DNA of 64,000 nt. Origin: Lishizhenia sp. (GTDB lineage: Bacteria > Bacteroidota > Bacteroidia > Flavobacteriales_D > Crocinitomicaceae). Where the stretch lies: NCBI GenBank assembly GCA_007117355.1, contig SKGS01000044.1, positions 1 to 64,000 on the forward strand, read 5' to 3'. Of the stretch, positions 52,751 through 62,370 are shown one piece after another; within the stretch, counting starts at the first letter, position 1, and every line of letters starts with the position of its first letter. The notes under the pieces are model-generated. The model was not told where the DNA came from. It ran no database searches and saw only the letters and a list, made by a program, of their open reading frames with translations. Position numbers and translations under genes: made by a program.

Positions 52751-55183
52751 GTGACTAGAACATATCACATAGTACGAATTGCGCTTTTATTATTAAGCGC
52801 AATTTTTTTACAACCTAGTTTTGGTTTTTCCCAAAGTAAGAATCCTTTGCAGTTAATTGAGGGCTCTGACGATATTCGACTTGATGGAAAAACAGGAAAC
52901 TATATCGTACGTGGGAATGTTCGTTTAGTCCAAGATGGAACAAAAATGTTCTGTGACTCTGCTTATTACAACGCTAAAAAGCAAACCGTAAGAGCTTACG
53001 GTCATGTGCATATTAACAAAAATGATTCACTTAACTTGTTTTGCGACTCGCTATATTACGAGACAGTTACAGAGTTTGCAAAACTTTGGGGAAATGTGCG
53101 AGTCAGAGATTTAGAATATAAGCTCACAACAGACTCTTTGGATTTTTACGGAAATGAAAACAAAGGCGTGTATCGCAATAAAGGAAAAATAACGAGTATT
53201 CTTTCTCCAGAAACACTTACCAGTAAAGTTGGGTACTTTTATACGGATGAAAACCGTTTCTTTTTCAGGGGCGATGTTGTTTATACAAGTGAAGAAAACA
53301 CCATAACAACTGACACTTTGAAGTATGATGGTAATAGTAAAAGAGCTCACTTCTTTGGCCCAACAACAATTACAAATCCAGACGGAGTAATGTATTGCGA
53401 AAAAGGTTGGTACGACATGAGTCTTGAAGAAGGTGTTTTTCAGCACAATGCTTTTATAGACAGACCAAAAGAATACATTGAAGCAGACAGTTTGTATTAT
53501 AATGGTAAAATCGGGAAATATATCGCAAAAGGAGAGGTGCTGTTACGAGACACCACTAATGCTATTGAATTTACAGGAGACTTTGCAAAAAGTAACGAAG
53601 AAGATCGTTTTGGTTTTATAACAGGTCATGCCCTAGCGAAACAATACGATGAAAAAAACGATACGCTTTACATTCATGCTGACACCTTATTTAACTTTCT
53701 TGACTCCCTAAATGAAAGCAGGTTGATGTTGGCTTATTATGGTGTAAAATTATTTAAAACCGATATGCAAGGCGTTTGTGATTCCATGAGTTACGACAAA
53801 GAGCTAAGTGAAATGAATATGTATATAAACCCTGTTTTATGGGCAAAGAATGCTCAACTTTCTGGAGACACGATTACTGTTTATCAAGAAAATAACGAAA
53901 TCAAAAAAGCACGTGTTCGGTTAAGTGCTTTGGTAGTAACAGAAGTTGACACAGGAAAGTACTATAATCAAATATCTTCGAAATCTCTTACGGCTTATTT
54001 TGATAGCACGCAGATTCGTCGAGTTGATATGCAAGGAAATGCAAAAACAGTTTATTTCATGGAAGATGAAAAGGATGAAGACACCATAATTGCTGTTGAA
54101 CGAAGCGGAATGAACCGAATTTATGCATCGGATATTTCTATGTATTTTGAAGGGGGAGATATTGAAGCTGCTACATACCGGGAGGCGCCAGATGGCAAAA
54201 TGTATCCCATGGATCAGCTAAATGAAAGCGAGCAAAAAGTTGAAAACTTCAAATGGGATAACACTCGAAGACCCCTTTCTTGGCAAACAATGATTATGAC
54301 CCCTGAAGAATTCAAAAAATGGGAGATTAAAGAAGAAAAAAAGAAATCTTTGCGGAAGCTCAAGCCAATATTAAATACGGTTGCGGAAGAAGATATGCTT
54401 CTTTATTCAAAATGGATTAGTTTTTTCAAGGAACAAAACATTGATTTTTACTGTGATTCGCTCAAACCATTACTAGAGGATTCACTAAATATTTCGTTAT
54501 ATGACCTTGATTGCGTTTTAGATTCGTTAGAGCAGTTCACTAGAGCGCTAAATGAAACCACCTTGAAGATGCAACAAGAATTAATTACGAGCAAAAATGG
54601 GCACTTAGTGGACGATAGTTCTTCAGTTACTTTTGAATTTATTCTTGAGAGAAAAGATTCATTATTACAAACTGTTCATACGGATACTATTTTAGATAGC
54701 TTGCATACAGTTATTTCGGGTCAGTTTGTCGAATATACTACATTTATGAAAAAGCATTTCGATTTTTGGAAACAACCCAAGCCAATAGTGCTTGATTCAA
54801 TTGCGAGTGACTCACTTAATCAAGTCGTTTCAGACACTATTCCAAGCGATACGCTTGTTAGCGAGCCAGCGTTGATAGATAGCATTCAAGTAAGTGAAAT
54901 GACAGATTCTTTGGATATGAATAATTCTATTACAGAAACGATTGATTCTGTTAAAACCATCACTCCTAAAACACACCCTGTAGTTACTTTAATTGAACGG
55001 TGTGAAAGCTTTTTAGCAGACTCCCTTTTGAGTGAGGTCGTAATAGTTGAATTACTCATAGAACTTGAACGCTTTGCGTTAGAGATAAGAAATTTAGAGC
55101 GTTTTTTGATACTTCAAATTAATAGAAATGCTGTTCTTCGAAAACAGTTAAATGATAGAGCGGAAAACAGCGAGAGAGACTAA
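52751..55183 (+). CDS. OstA-like (LptA/LptD N-terminal-like) envelope protein
   Basis: The 810-residue protein starts at GTG 52751, immediately after the purA stop, with signal peptide VRIALLLLSAIFLQPSFGFS. Repeated OstA-like beta-jellyroll segments follow (about 35-430: IRLDGKTGNYIVRGNVRLVQ, MFCDSAYYNAKKQTVRAYGH, LNLFCDSLYYETVTEFAKLW). The remainder (about 500-810) is helical, with many Asp/Ser/Leu-rich stretches (DSIASDSLNQVVSDTIPSDT) and no barrel domain. The OstA fold in LptA/LptC/LptD carries LPS across the periplasm; Bacteroidota have such long OstA-like proteins near purA. A role in LPS transport is inferred, and the C-terminal half is unexplained. Confidence 0.85.
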   Translation: MTRTYHIVRIALLLLSAIFLQPSFGFSQSKNPLQLIEGSDDIRLDGKTGNYIVRGNVRLVQDGTKMFCDSAYYNAKKQTVRAYGHVHINKNDSLNLFCDSLYYETVTEFAKLWGNVRVRDLEYKLTTDSLDFYGNENKGVYRNKGKITSILSPETLTSKVGYFYTDENRFFFRGDVVYTSEENTITTDTLKYDGNSKRAHFFGPTTITNPDGVMYCEKGWYDMSLEEGVFQHNAFIDRPKEYIEADSLYYNGKIGKYIAKGEVLLRDTTNAIEFTGDFAKSNEEDRFGFITGHALAKQYDEKNDTLYIHADTLFNFLDSLNESRLMLAYYGVKLFKTDMQGVCDSMSYDKELSEMNMYINPVLWAKNAQLSGDTITVYQENNEIKKARVRLSALVVTEVDTGKYYNQISSKSLTAYFDSTQIRRVDMQGNAKTVYFMEDEKDEDTIIAVERSGMNRIYASDISMYFEGGDIEAATYREAPDGKMYPMDQLNESEQKVENFKWDNTRRPLSWQTMIMTPEEFKKWEIKEEKKKSLRKLKPILNTVAEEDMLLYSKWISFFKEQNIDFYCDSLKPLLEDSLNISLYDLDCVLDSLEQFTRALNETTLKMQQELITSKNGHLVDDSSSVTFEFILERKDSLLQTVHTDTILDSLHTVISGQFVEYTTFMKKHFDFWKQPKPIVLDSIASDSLNQVVSDTIPSDTLVSEPALIDSIQVSEMTDSLDMNNSITETIDSVKTITPKTHPVVTLIERCESFLADSLLSEVVIVELLIELERFALEIRNLERFLILQINRNAVLRKQLNDRAENSERD

Positions 55184-55274
55184 ATCTGTGAAAACGTATA
55201 ATTTGTGCAATTAAACTTTTCTTTAGACTGATTCTATTCTATATAAATCGCTAAACAATCCGTGTTTAATTTTG

Positions 55275-55282
55275 TAAATTTG
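55275..55282 (+). promoter_or_regulatory. Putative -7 box (TAAATTTG) of ferritin gene
   Basis: TAAATTTG is 16 bp before the ferritin ATG. An AAAAGG Shine-Dalgarno-like run follows it, an unusual feature among genes of this window. Confidence 0.35.
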
Positions 55283-55297
55283 TAAAAAGGAAAAATT

Positions 55298-55816
55298 ATG
55301 AAAGCAAGAATAGAAGAAGCGTTAAACGAACAAATTAAGAAAGAAGCATCATCAAGCCATTTTTACTTATCAATGGCTTCTTGGGCAGAAACTAAAGGAT
55401 TAAACGGTACAGCAAAGTTTTTATATCAACATAGTGATGAAGAGCGTTTTCACATGCTTAAACTTGTTAAGTTTGTGAATGAAAGAGGAGGAAAAGCTGA
55501 TATTCCATCGGTTGATAAGCCACAAAAAAGTTTTGAAAGCTTAGAGAATATATTTGAACTTTTATTGGAGCATGAAATGCAAGTTACAGAAAGCATCAAT
55601 AATTTGGTGGACATCTGTCTTCAAGAAAAGGACTATACAACCCATAATTTTATACAGTGGTATGTATCCGAGCAGTTAGAAGAGGAAGCACTTGCCCGAA
55701 CAATTCTGGATAAGTTGAAAATGATTGGGACAGATAAAGGTGGTCTTTATCTATTTGACAGAGATCTAGAAAACTCTGCTATTTCCCCTGATCCAGCGGC
55801 AGAGCAACAAGCATAA
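55298..55816 (+). CDS. Ferritin (non-haem, bacterial)
   Basis: This 172-residue four-helix-bundle protein stores iron by oxidising Fe(II) at a ferroxidase centre. The metal ligands are recognisable around Glu16 (QIKKEASSSHFYLSMASWAE), Glu48-Glu49 and His52 (HSDEERFHMLKLVKF), and Glu residues in EHEMQVTESINNL and YVSEQLEEEALA. It is of ordinary length. The start has an AAAAGG ribosome-binding site. The signalling cyclase begins 8 bp after its stop, so the two may be on one transcript, an unusual pairing. Confidence 0.95.
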   Translation: MKARIEEALNEQIKKEASSSHFYLSMASWAETKGLNGTAKFLYQHSDEERFHMLKLVKFVNERGGKADIPSVDKPQKSFESLENIFELLLEHEMQVTESINNLVDICLQEKDYTTHNFIQWYVSEQLEEEALARTILDKLKMIGTDKGGLYLFDRDLENSAISPDPAAEQQA

Positions 55817-55824
55817 AACGAAAG

Positions 55825-58800
55825 ATGCGTTTGCATAGAAATACACTGTTAGTAATAACTTTGATTATATGGTCTTGTGTAAGTTTTACGCAAGACCATA
55901 TTCAGTTTAAAAGCTATACTATCAATGATGGTCTCTCACAAAGTGTAATTTCAAGTGTAGCGCAAGATGATTTAGGTGCTTTATGGATAGGAACACAAGA
56001 TGGAATAAATAGGTTCAACGGAAAAGAATTTGATGTTTTCACTACTGATGCTTTTGAGGGAATTGCAAATGAATACATCTTTGACGTTAAGAAAGATAGC
56101 GATGGCAAGGTTTGGTTTGGAACAAATAAAGGTTTAGTTAGCTATGACCCAAAACTAGAATCATTTAACTCTTATTTTAACACCATTAATAATCAGAATG
56201 CTTTTCGGTCAATTGGGATTGATAGAGTGGGAACAATTTGGGCTGGAACGCTATCTGGTTCGCTTGTAACGTTCAACCCAAAAACAGAAACTTTTAATTT
56301 AATTGAAGAAATTAATTCTAAATCGGCTATTATATCCGTTTTCTGTGACTATAATACCATAATAGTAGCAACGGAATATGACGGTGTGTTTTCTTTCAAT
56401 AGTTCCACTAAAGAGTACCAAAACTACTCCATTAACCCTTTGTCAAACGCAGAGATTATTGTAAACAAACTATTAAAATCACCAAACGAGGGAATTGTTT
56501 TACTTACCTCTCTTGGCGTTTTTGAATTAGATAAAGAGAGCAAAGAGTTTCGCCCTTCGAAATCGAACTTCTTTTTACCTTTCCAACAAATTAGTATTAC
56601 AGATTTACTATTCATTCCAGATGACAGGTACTTTGTGGCTTCTGAAAATAAAGGGCTTTATCAAGTATTAATTTTAGAAGATTCATTAGATGTAATCAAC
56701 CATACTGCCGATCACTTTCAAAAAGGGGCACTCAGCTCAGACAGAATAAACTCGTTATATCAAGATAAGAAAGGAGTTGTTTGGATAAGTACACAAAGGG
56801 GATTAAATAGTTTTGACCCTAATAGTGAGGGTTTTAAAGGAGTTGGTTTTTCAGTAAATCTTGACAAAGGACTTCCAACGAAAAACGTTTGGCGGTTTAG
56901 AGAAGATTCTTCAGGTAACTACTTATTTATTGCTGGTGACCACGGTATAACAAGGTTTAATAGAAAAACACATTACTATGAACATTTCTATCGGATATCA
57001 GGAAGTAACAATGAAGATATTACCACTCTTGACATGCACGTCATATCTAAAAACAAACTTATTGTTGCTTGTTTTGACGGTTTATTCGAATTAACGATAG
57101 ACAGGGAAAACCCAAAAAATCACAACTATCGACCACTCATTAACTACACAAACAAAGAAAGAGATTTTGAAAAAACATACTCCATATTGCCGTACAAAAA
57201 AGAAAACACATTTCTTGTTGGTACAAAAGCTGGGGTAATACTATATAATCACAATTCAGGAAAAGTAACCTTTTTTAAAAGTGATGATAAACATCAAAAC
57301 TGGTTGGGCTCAGGGCCTGTTCGCTATATGTTTAAAACATCAGAAAACCGATTTTTTTTATGCCCGAGCACAGGCGGAATATTTGAATTCATTGAAACGC
57401 AAGAAGGGTTTCAAATCGAACTGTCAAGTTTGTTTCGCAAAGTTTCTGAAAAATCAAATGATTACATTACAAGTAGTTACGAGACTAAAGAAGGTGCTTT
57501 TTGGTTTGGAACGATGGGTGATGGATTGTATTTCTTCAATCCTTTAGAAAATGAAATAAAACACTATAACAAGCAAAGTGGATTGCCAAACAATGTAATT
57601 TATGGCGTTCAGAAATCTCCAAAAGATCCAATCTTGTGGTTATCAACGAACAGAGGATTGGTTAAATATAGAATTTCACAAGAACGATTTACTAATTTTT
57701 CTGAGGCAGATGGACTTAAAAGCGATGAGTTGAATTTTGGAGCCTTATTTCAGTCACTTAAAGGTAACCTATACATTGGCGGGATTATGGGTTACAACTT
57801 TTTTAATCCTGCTGAGTCACTCACCAAAACTTCGAAACTAAACGTTTTCTTCTCAAAGCTGGAGGTGGATAATGAGGAGATAAGACCAAATCAAAAAAAT
57901 AGTTTTATTGAAACGAGCATAGCGTTTACGAATTCAATAGCTCTACCTTATACTAAAAGGAACATCAATTTACATTTCTATGCAGATGATTTGAGCAACC
58001 CTGACCGTATTGAATACCGCTTCACGTTAAAAGGAAGTTCAGAAGTGGATGAATTTTTGGGTGCTACCAATCAACTGCGTTTTACAAGTTTAGCTCCTGG
58101 AAAATATACCCTACACGTTTACGCTCGTCACTTCAATGGAGAATGGACCATCAACCCAGCAAAATTAACGATAACTATTGAGAGTCCGTTTTGGCTTTCG
58201 TGGTGGTTTTATGTTATTATAACAGGTGTAGTTGCTCTAATGGTATTAATAATTGTAAAACGCAGCATTGAGAAAGAACGAAGGCAACAAGTGAAACTAG
58301 AGTTGAAAATTGCAGAGAGAACCAGAGAAATCAGAGAGAAATCGCTTCAAATTGAGCGTCAAAAAGAACGGTTAGAAAAGCAAAAAGTAGCCCTTGAAAT
58401 GGAAAAAGAGAAGTCAGAGAGGCTACTGAACAATATTCTTCCTGAAGACACTGCAACACAACTAAAAAAAGACGGTCGTTCTGCCGCTAGAGACTTTAGT
58501 TTAGTCACGGTTATGTTTACCGATTTCGTTGGTTTCACACAAGTAGCGGAAAAAATGAATGCAAAAGACTTGGTTGCAATTCTCGACCGCTTTTTCCGTA
58601 AATTTGATGAAATCATTGATGCCTATGATTTAGAAAAAATCAAAACGATTGGCGATTCTTACATGTGTGCTGGTGGTGTTCCAATTAGAAGCAAAACAAA
58701 CCCAATTAATACCGTATTAGCTGCAATTCAGATCCAGGAATACATGCGTGAAAGAGAAGCTGAGGCAATAAAAAATGGCGAAATAGTTTGGAAATTACGC

Positions 58801-59721
58801 ATCGGAATTAATACTGGGCCAGTTTCTGCTGGCGTGATAGGAAGCAAACGTTATGCTTATGATATTTGGGGTAGAACAGTTAACAGAGCACAACGAATGG
58901 AGCAAATGTGCACACCTGGTAGTATTGCTATTTCTGAAGATACATACGAACACGTACAGCCGTATTTTGAGTTTGTGAATAAAGGAAAAGTGCAAACGAA
59001 AAGCGGACTAAAAATACACATGCTTGAGGTTACCTCAATTAAAAAGGAATTGTCTGTAAATGGGGAAGGTGTTCTATCAAATGATGCATTTCACAAACTT
59101 GTTCAGCTTCATGTTTTTAGTAAAATCAATTATTCGAAGGCTGAACGATATATAATGCACAAGCTACAAAAAGAACTGAGCAAAAAACTCCATTATCACA
59201 GTATTTGGCACACCAAGGATGTTACGCGTCAAGTAGAAAGAATTGCCTTAGGTGAAGGGATAACAGATGAAGATTTATTTTTATTGAAAACAGCTGCATC
59301 TTACCACGATGCTGGATTTATCACTCAGTATGAGAAAAACGAACCAGTTGGAGCTCAATTAGCGCAAGAAATACTGCCTAACTTTGGTTATACCCAAGAC
59401 CATATTGACCGAATTAAAGAGTTAATTTATGCCACACAGGTACCTCATCAACCGAAAAATAAACTAGAGGAAATCATTTGTGACGCCGACTTAGATTATT
59501 TGGGTAGAGATGATTTTCATGAAATAGCAGATAAACTGCGCGTTGAATTGCGTGAACACGGAAAACTTAACAGCGACCGAAAATGGGATGAAACACAAGT
59601 AAGCTTTTTAACGCAGCATCGCTATTTCACTCGAACATCGATACAAACCAGAAGAATGAAAAAAACGCAAAATTTAGCGGAAATTAAAAAGCGGTTAGAA
59701 GAGAATAATTATAAGGATTAG
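55825..59721 (+). CDS. Propeller-sensor adenylate cyclase with C-terminal HD domain
   Basis: This 1298-residue protein has a signal peptide (LLVITLIIWSCVSFTQ), a periplasmic two-component-regulator propeller (about 25-690, e.g. ISSVAQDDLGALWIGTQDGI, GVVWISTQRGLNSFD), a Y_Y_Y domain (about 706-788) and one membrane span (about 790-812). A coiled linker with LLNNILPEDTATQLK precedes a class III cyclase domain (about 891-1070). Metal Asp residues are in VMFTDFVGFT and IGDSYMCAGG; Lys in EKIKTIGD and Asp in YDIWGRTVN match adenylyl rather than guanylyl cyclases, and RTVNRAQRM supplies Asn and Arg. A C-terminal HD domain (about 1116-1232) has HSIWHTKDV, SYHDAGF and CDADLDYLGRDD. It likely turns an extracellular signal into cAMP. 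The HD domain could degrade a nucleotide; unproven. Confidence 0.9.
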   Translation: MRLHRNTLLVITLIIWSCVSFTQDHIQFKSYTINDGLSQSVISSVAQDDLGALWIGTQDGINRFNGKEFDVFTTDAFEGIANEYIFDVKKDSDGKVWFGTNKGLVSYDPKLESFNSYFNTINNQNAFRSIGIDRVGTIWAGTLSGSLVTFNPKTETFNLIEEINSKSAIISVFCDYNTIIVATEYDGVFSFNSSTKEYQNYSINPLSNAEIIVNKLLKSPNEGIVLLTSLGVFELDKESKEFRPSKSNFFLPFQQISITDLLFIPDDRYFVASENKGLYQVLILEDSLDVINHTADHFQKGALSSDRINSLYQDKKGVVWISTQRGLNSFDPNSEGFKGVGFSVNLDKGLPTKNVWRFREDSSGNYLFIAGDHGITRFNRKTHYYEHFYRISGSNNEDITTLDMHVISKNKLIVACFDGLFELTIDRENPKNHNYRPLINYTNKERDFEKTYSILPYKKENTFLVGTKAGVILYNHNSGKVTFFKSDDKHQNWLGSGPVRYMFKTSENRFFLCPSTGGIFEFIETQEGFQIELSSLFRKVSEKSNDYITSSYETKEGAFWFGTMGDGLYFFNPLENEIKHYNKQSGLPNNVIYGVQKSPKDPILWLSTNRGLVKYRISQERFTNFSEADGLKSDELNFGALFQSLKGNLYIGGIMGYNFFNPAESLTKTSKLNVFFSKLEVDNEEIRPNQKNSFIETSIAFTNSIALPYTKRNINLHFYADDLSNPDRIEYRFTLKGSSEVDEFLGATNQLRFTSLAPGKYTLHVYARHFNGEWTINPAKLTITIESPFWLSWWFYVIITGVVALMVLIIVKRSIEKERRQQVKLELKIAERTREIREKSLQIERQKERLEKQKVALEMEKEKSERLLNNILPEDTATQLKKDGRSAARDFSLVTVMFTDFVGFTQVAEKMNAKDLVAILDRFFRKFDEIIDAYDLEKIKTIGDSYMCAGGVPIRSKTNPINTVLAAIQIQEYMREREAEAIKNGEIVWKLRIGINTGPVSAGVIGSKRYAYDIWGRTVNRAQRMEQMCTPGSIAISEDTYEHVQPYFEFVNKGKVQTKSGLKIHMLEVTSIKKELSVNGEGVLSNDAFHKLVQLHVFSKINYSKAERYIMHKLQKELSKKLHYHSIWHTKDVTRQVERIALGEGITDEDLFLLKTAASYHDAGFITQYEKNEPVGAQLAQEILPNFGYTQDHIDRIKELIYATQVPHQPKNKLEEIICDADLDYLGRDDFHEIADKLRVELREHGKLNSDRKWDETQVSFLTQHRYFTRTSIQTRRMKKTQNLAEIKKRLEENNYKD

Positions 59722-59744
59722 CAATTATAAGATCGAATTAATTT

Positions 59745-61418
59745 TCACTGAACATAAACTTTTCGTTTGACATCTATCACAACAGCTCTGTTTTTTGCAT
59801 GCTCTTTTTCTTTGCACCCATCATTACAATCATATAAGGGGTCGTTTTTTCCTTTTGACGTTAATTGAATTTGAGTATTCGAAACACCAATAGAAAGGAG
59901 TTTGTCTTTAACAGATTGAGCACGTTTTAAACCTAATTTATAATTATACTTCGTTGGCCCTCTATTATCAGTATGACCGGTAAGAATTATTTCATAATCC
60001 TGATTATCTGACAAAAAAGCAATCATTTCTCTTACCTCCTTTGAATTTTCTTTCAACTTGAATTTGTCAAAGTCAAAATATACAATAAACTTTTCCCATT
60101 TATCGAAAAACTCCTGAATTTTTTTGTTCTTTTCTTTTTCCTCTTCAGTAAGCTCTTTTTCCTCATAAGCAACGAATTCACCAAACTTAATTCCAAAAAT
60201 GTTATCGTCTTCAAAATCAGAAAACCTGTTTGTGCTATAAATTGCAGAATCTAGTTGCATATTATAATAAAATGAAAAATCGTCTTTAGGGCTATTTATC
60301 GGTGCTAACCAATGTACAATATCCTCAAACTTGCCATTCTTGAAAAACGCAGTGTAAATATCTAAGCCTCCGTAACCTACTCTGCCATTTGATGCAAAAG
60401 ACATTAAGGTGTCAGAAATAAAAAGCGGATACATTTCATCCTCATCTGTATTAATTGAACTTATCGCTTGTGGTTCAGACCATTCATCTCCAACACTGTA
60501 GGTTGCCATTAAATTTGATGTGCCTAGGTTTTCATCCATTTGTGCAAAAACCACCAAATTTCCTTTTGGATGATATGTAGGCATGTTCACACTTACTTTA
60601 GTATGTTTGGTTGGCTGCCATTCGTCGGTTAACATAAAAGTTAGAGAGCTTGGGTTAAATGAGGCTTCAAAAATTCGTTGAATTTGTTCATTTGAAGATT
60701 TAGCCAAAGGGTTAGAAATAGCAACTAAAGCAAGGTCTTTAGTTGGATGAATTGAAATTGCCGACACAGACAGATGTGTTTCTAAATTGGAGAATATCAT
60801 AGGTTTAAGAGAGTCTTTTTCCAAAAGATATGGTCGTAAAACAAAAAACTCAGCTTGTTGGGTTTCATTTTTGGCTAGCACTCGTTTTTTTGCATCTAAT
60901 CCAATTTCTTGTAAAACAACGAGTCCATGTGCCGACTGATGGCATATTATAGTAGCTTTATTTTGATTAAACCAAAAAGGAATATTTTCTTTTACTATTA
61001 AACTTCCCCAAGTAAATGCTTCTAGACAAGATAGTTTATACATGGTCATATCTATACTTCCATCTGTTTTTTCAAACTTTTCATACCATTCGAGAGCACT
61101 TTCATAAAAGCCCAACGCTCTATCTACCTCACCCTTGATAAAAAAGAAATAAGGCTCAATTTCATTTGAATTCAGTAGCCATTCCAAAGGTTCTTTGGCA
61201 GCAGGGAAATTGCCGATTACATAATTGGAGTAAATAAGTTGCTTTCGCTCATCCGAATTCATTGATGTCGGAGTTTCTTCCCAAGCTTGGTTTAGTATTT
61301 CAGCGGCTTTATGGTATTCAAATCTTTGGAAATAATTATTAGCAAGTTCTAAATCAGATTGACAAAAAACCCAACTAAAAACAAACAATAAGACACAAGA
61401 TAAGAATAACTTAATCAT
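59745..61418 (-). CDS. OmpA-family protein with TPR-like and PD40-like regions (T9SS-associated)
   Basis: This 557-residue protein has signal peptide LFLSCVLLFVFSWVFCQ and N-terminal TPR-like helices (about 20-130, DLELANNYFQRFEYHKAAEI). A beta-propeller-like PD40 region (about 190-420, NTDEDEMYPLFISDTLMSFA, GRVGYGGLDIYTAFF) leads to an OmpA domain (about 440-555, FIVYFDFDKFKLKENSKEVR, ILTGHTDNRGPTKYNYKLGL) that binds peptidoglycan. Its start overlaps the PorP/SprF stop by 4 bp (ATGA). Together with the adhesin and SprF-like protein it forms the usual adhesin-PorP-OmpA operon of T9SS cargo systems, where it probably anchors the complex to the wall. Confidence 0.93.
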   Translation of the reverse strand: MIKLFLSCVLLFVFSWVFCQSDLELANNYFQRFEYHKAAEILNQAWEETPTSMNSDERKQLIYSNYVIGNFPAAKEPLEWLLNSNEIEPYFFFIKGEVDRALGFYESALEWYEKFEKTDGSIDMTMYKLSCLEAFTWGSLIVKENIPFWFNQNKATIICHQSAHGLVVLQEIGLDAKKRVLAKNETQQAEFFVLRPYLLEKDSLKPMIFSNLETHLSVSAISIHPTKDLALVAISNPLAKSSNEQIQRIFEASFNPSSLTFMLTDEWQPTKHTKVSVNMPTYHPKGNLVVFAQMDENLGTSNLMATYSVGDEWSEPQAISSINTDEDEMYPLFISDTLMSFASNGRVGYGGLDIYTAFFKNGKFEDIVHWLAPINSPKDDFSFYYNMQLDSAIYSTNRFSDFEDDNIFGIKFGEFVAYEEKELTEEEKEKNKKIQEFFDKWEKFIVYFDFDKFKLKENSKEVREMIAFLSDNQDYEIILTGHTDNRGPTKYNYKLGLKRAQSVKDKLLSIGVSNTQIQLTSKGKNDPLYDCNDGCKEKEHAKNRAVVIDVKRKVYVQ

Positions 61419-62368
61419 ATTTTGGGAGAATAAATTCTATTTCGTTTTAACCAAGGAACGTCTATAGTTTGACTATTTTTAGGGAAAATTTGAATTTCAA
61501 CAAAAACCTCGTGAGAACCTGTAGCGTGATTCATTAGTTCAGAACGAGTAAAATCATAAGCGTAGCCCACTTTTAGTGCACCAAGTTGAATCCCCCCCAG
61601 AAAAACAATTGCATCCTGATGACGATAAGATGCTCCTAGCCACATTAAGTCTTTGATTATTAGCAGCCCTGTTGCATCTACTTGATAGTTCAATGTTTCA
61701 ATAGCTTGACCAAGAGCCATTGCCCTAAACTTGAAGTTATTTCCAATGTTAAATGTATATCCTCCAGCAACATAATATGTTCTCACAAGCGGATTGTAAA
61801 CTATTTCATCGAAACGATATAAGTCTTTGCGTGATTCAACCAAATTATGTGCAGATATTCCAAAAAATGCTTTATTCGTGTTGTAGTAATATAATCCCGC
61901 ATTTAAATCTGGAACCATTTGATTGTTAAAACCTCTTGCAACTGCTGGGTCATCTGGTAAATATGTATTTATCTTATTTACATCAATAGTATTTTGAGAT
62001 AAGGACATGCTCAAGCCCATTCCTAATCTGTTTTTATCCTCTTTATCTAAACGAAGGTGATAACTTGTGTTAATTTGGATTCCGGACCTTCTGCTTGGGC
62101 CAGCCACATCGTTGTAAAGCACACCACCAATTCCCATCCTTTTTCCTGCATATCCGTGAGCCGTAACGGTCTGCATGGTTGGTGCATCGGCTAATCCAGC
62201 CCATTGTCTTCGGAAACTGGTATGAATGGGAATGTATTCTTTTGATCCTGCTGCCGCTGGGTTTATTATCGTCTCATTGAATAAGTACAATGAGTTTAGT
62301 GTTAATTGTTGTGTGTATCCAAACACAGCAACAAAAAACAGACCAGTTAACAATAGTATATTCTTCAT
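61415..62368 (-). CDS. PorP/SprF family type IX secretion membrane protein
   Basis: This 317-residue protein has signal peptide LLTGLFFVAVFGYTQQ followed by the family opening LTLNSLYLFNETIINPAAAG, with FRRQWAGLADAPTMQTV and GLSMSLSQNTIDV. The rest is beta-barrel-like and ends NRIYSPKI. PorP/SprF proteins are needed for export or attachment of a specific T9SS type-B cargo; the cargo is the SprB-like adhesin directly upstream (2-bp gap). The 4-bp overlap with the OmpA-like gene downstream indicates coupling. Intact, normal length. Confidence 0.95.
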   Translation of the reverse strand: MKNILLLTGLFFVAVFGYTQQLTLNSLYLFNETIINPAAAGSKEYIPIHTSFRRQWAGLADAPTMQTVTAHGYAGKRMGIGGVLYNDVAGPSRRSGIQINTSYHLRLDKEDKNRLGMGLSMSLSQNTIDVNKINTYLPDDPAVARGFNNQMVPDLNAGLYYYNTNKAFFGISAHNLVESRKDLYRFDEIVYNPLVRTYYVAGGYTFNIGNNFKFRAMALGQAIETLNYQVDATGLLIIKDLMWLGASYRHQDAIVFLGGIQLGALKVGYAYDFTRSELMNHATGSHEVFVEIQIFPKNSQTIDVPWLKRNRIYSPKI

Positions 62369-62370
62369 AA

